From Candidatus Caccoplasma merdavium (GTDB lineage Bacteria > Bacteroidota > Bacteroidia > Bacteroidales > UBA11471): a stretch of DNA of 64,000 nucleotides. The DNA is taken from positions 129,966 to 193,965 of the forward strand of contig DVLI01000026.1 in assembly GCA_018715595.1 (NCBI GenBank), written 5' to 3'. Positions within the stretch are counted from its first letter, which is position 1; each line of letters starts with the position of its first letter. Both the position numbers and the translations under genes were made by a program. The notes beneath the pieces were generated by a model, which did no database searches, was not told where the DNA came from, and was given only the letters and a program-made list of their open reading frames with translations. Below are positions 63,676-64,000 of this stretch, piece by piece.

Positions 63676-64000
63676 CTATTTTATCAATTTAATATTATAC
63701 AATTGTGATGCCATTATCGAATATGTAGAATGTGTGCAACCTATAATTTTTTTTGTCGCTCCCAAACAATATAAATCAACAACAGCATCTTTCATTCCTA
63801 TCGTATTTTTTCTTGTTAAAGAAAGATCTTGCGATATTATTCGTTCTCCATACTTTTGAATCATTAGGCTTTTAATTTCCTCCGAGTCGGTTGCCAAATA
63901 AAATTGGCAACGAGTATTTTGTTGGATTTCCTGATCCATCAATGTGAAGAATTTTTCATTTGGATTATCTTTTATTGCCGACAGATTATCGGTACGACGA
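63676..64000 (-). CDS. NodZ/O-fucosyltransferase-like glycosyltransferase (partial)
   Basis: Only the last 107 codons are present and the frame is open to the right edge. The stretch RRTDNLSAIKDNP, then CQFYLATDSEEIKSLMIQKY, then the C-terminal VVDLYCLGATKKIIG...STYSIMASQL resembles bacterial fucosyltransferase-like proteins with a NodZ-type GDP-sugar binding end. That suggests a second fucose-handling transferase in the locus, alongside the GT11 enzyme. The N-terminal catalytic part lies outside the window, so the family call is moderate. Its stop lies 9 bases before the acyltransferase start. Confidence 0.6.
   Translation of the reverse strand, partial: RRTDNLSAIKDNPNEKFFTLMDQEIQQNTRCQFYLATDSEEIKSLMIQKYGERIISQDLSLTRKNTIGMKDAVVDLYCLGATKKIIGCTHSTYSIMASQLYNIKLIK

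Overview
This window is chromosomal DNA of a Bacteroidales bacterium (phylum Bacteroidota). The evidence is the set of phylum-typical genes (B12-dependent methylmalonyl-CoA mutase pair, DUF4296 lipoprotein beside an enlarged LspA, tandem SurA-like foldases beside an OstA-like protein, eukaryote-like isoleucyl-tRNA synthetase) and the promoters. More than a dozen gene starts are preceded by the Bacteroidetes element TTG/TTTG, about 19-24 bases, then TAnnTTTG. A relative of Barnesiella or Parabacteroides is possible, but the sequence alone does not fix the genus. I saw no rRNA, tRNA, CRISPR array, insertion sequence or phage gene.

Layout. At 1-6.5 kb a leftward block holds a GtrB-like glycosyltransferase (cut by the edge), a small unknown protein, a DUF4296 lipoprotein, lspA, a DksA-like regulator and ileS. 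At 6.8-11.1 kb rightward genes encode aspS, a NIF3-type metal protein, a coiled-coil zinc-ribbon protein and a GNAT acetyltransferase. At 11.1-19.4 kb leftward genes encode mutB and mutA, then an ABC-2 exporter cotranscribed with dnaG. At 19.6-27.1 kb are tig, clpP-clpX, a recQ and guaB, each with its own promoter or tightly coupled. At 27.1-38.2 kb one long rightward run makes three SurA/parvulin-type envelope chaperones, an OstA-like protein, MutL, a secreted unknown, MurB, a metallo-beta-lactamase-fold hydrolase and diacylglycerol kinase. This run is mostly envelope biogenesis with mismatch repair embedded in it. At 38-48.5 kb are a second recQ, a WG-repeat protein, groES-groEL, mdh, a decayed acyltransferase, phoH, and a Fur-family regulator coupled to a divergent QueD-like protein. 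At 48.7-54.3 kb leftward genes encode sppA, a phosphodiesterase, a membrane protein, a LolC/E-type permease and an aminotransferase.

From 54.5 kb to the right edge lies the downstream part of a leftward surface-polysaccharide locus: NodZ-like transferase, hexapeptide acyltransferase, Wzy-like polymerase, GT2, GT11 fucosyltransferase, GT4, pyruvyltransferase, FrhB-like iron-sulfur protein, GT4 and WecG-type transferase. It closes with a terminator. Its upstream part is clearly more AT-rich than the rest of the window and carries a decayed acyltransferase, as expected for a frequently exchanged capsule or O-antigen cluster.

Most worth a second look: (1) the Fur plus QueD-like pair, with two abutting 17-bp repeats over its promoter and key QueD residues missing; (2) a sigma-54-like -24/-12 site as the only evident promoter before groESL; (3) MutL lacking its usual endonuclease signatures; (4) two places where a terminator and the next promoter share the same DNA; (5) two hexapeptide-acyltransferase relics; (6) the WG-repeat gene, built from eleven exact 102-bp units with a recent four-unit duplication.
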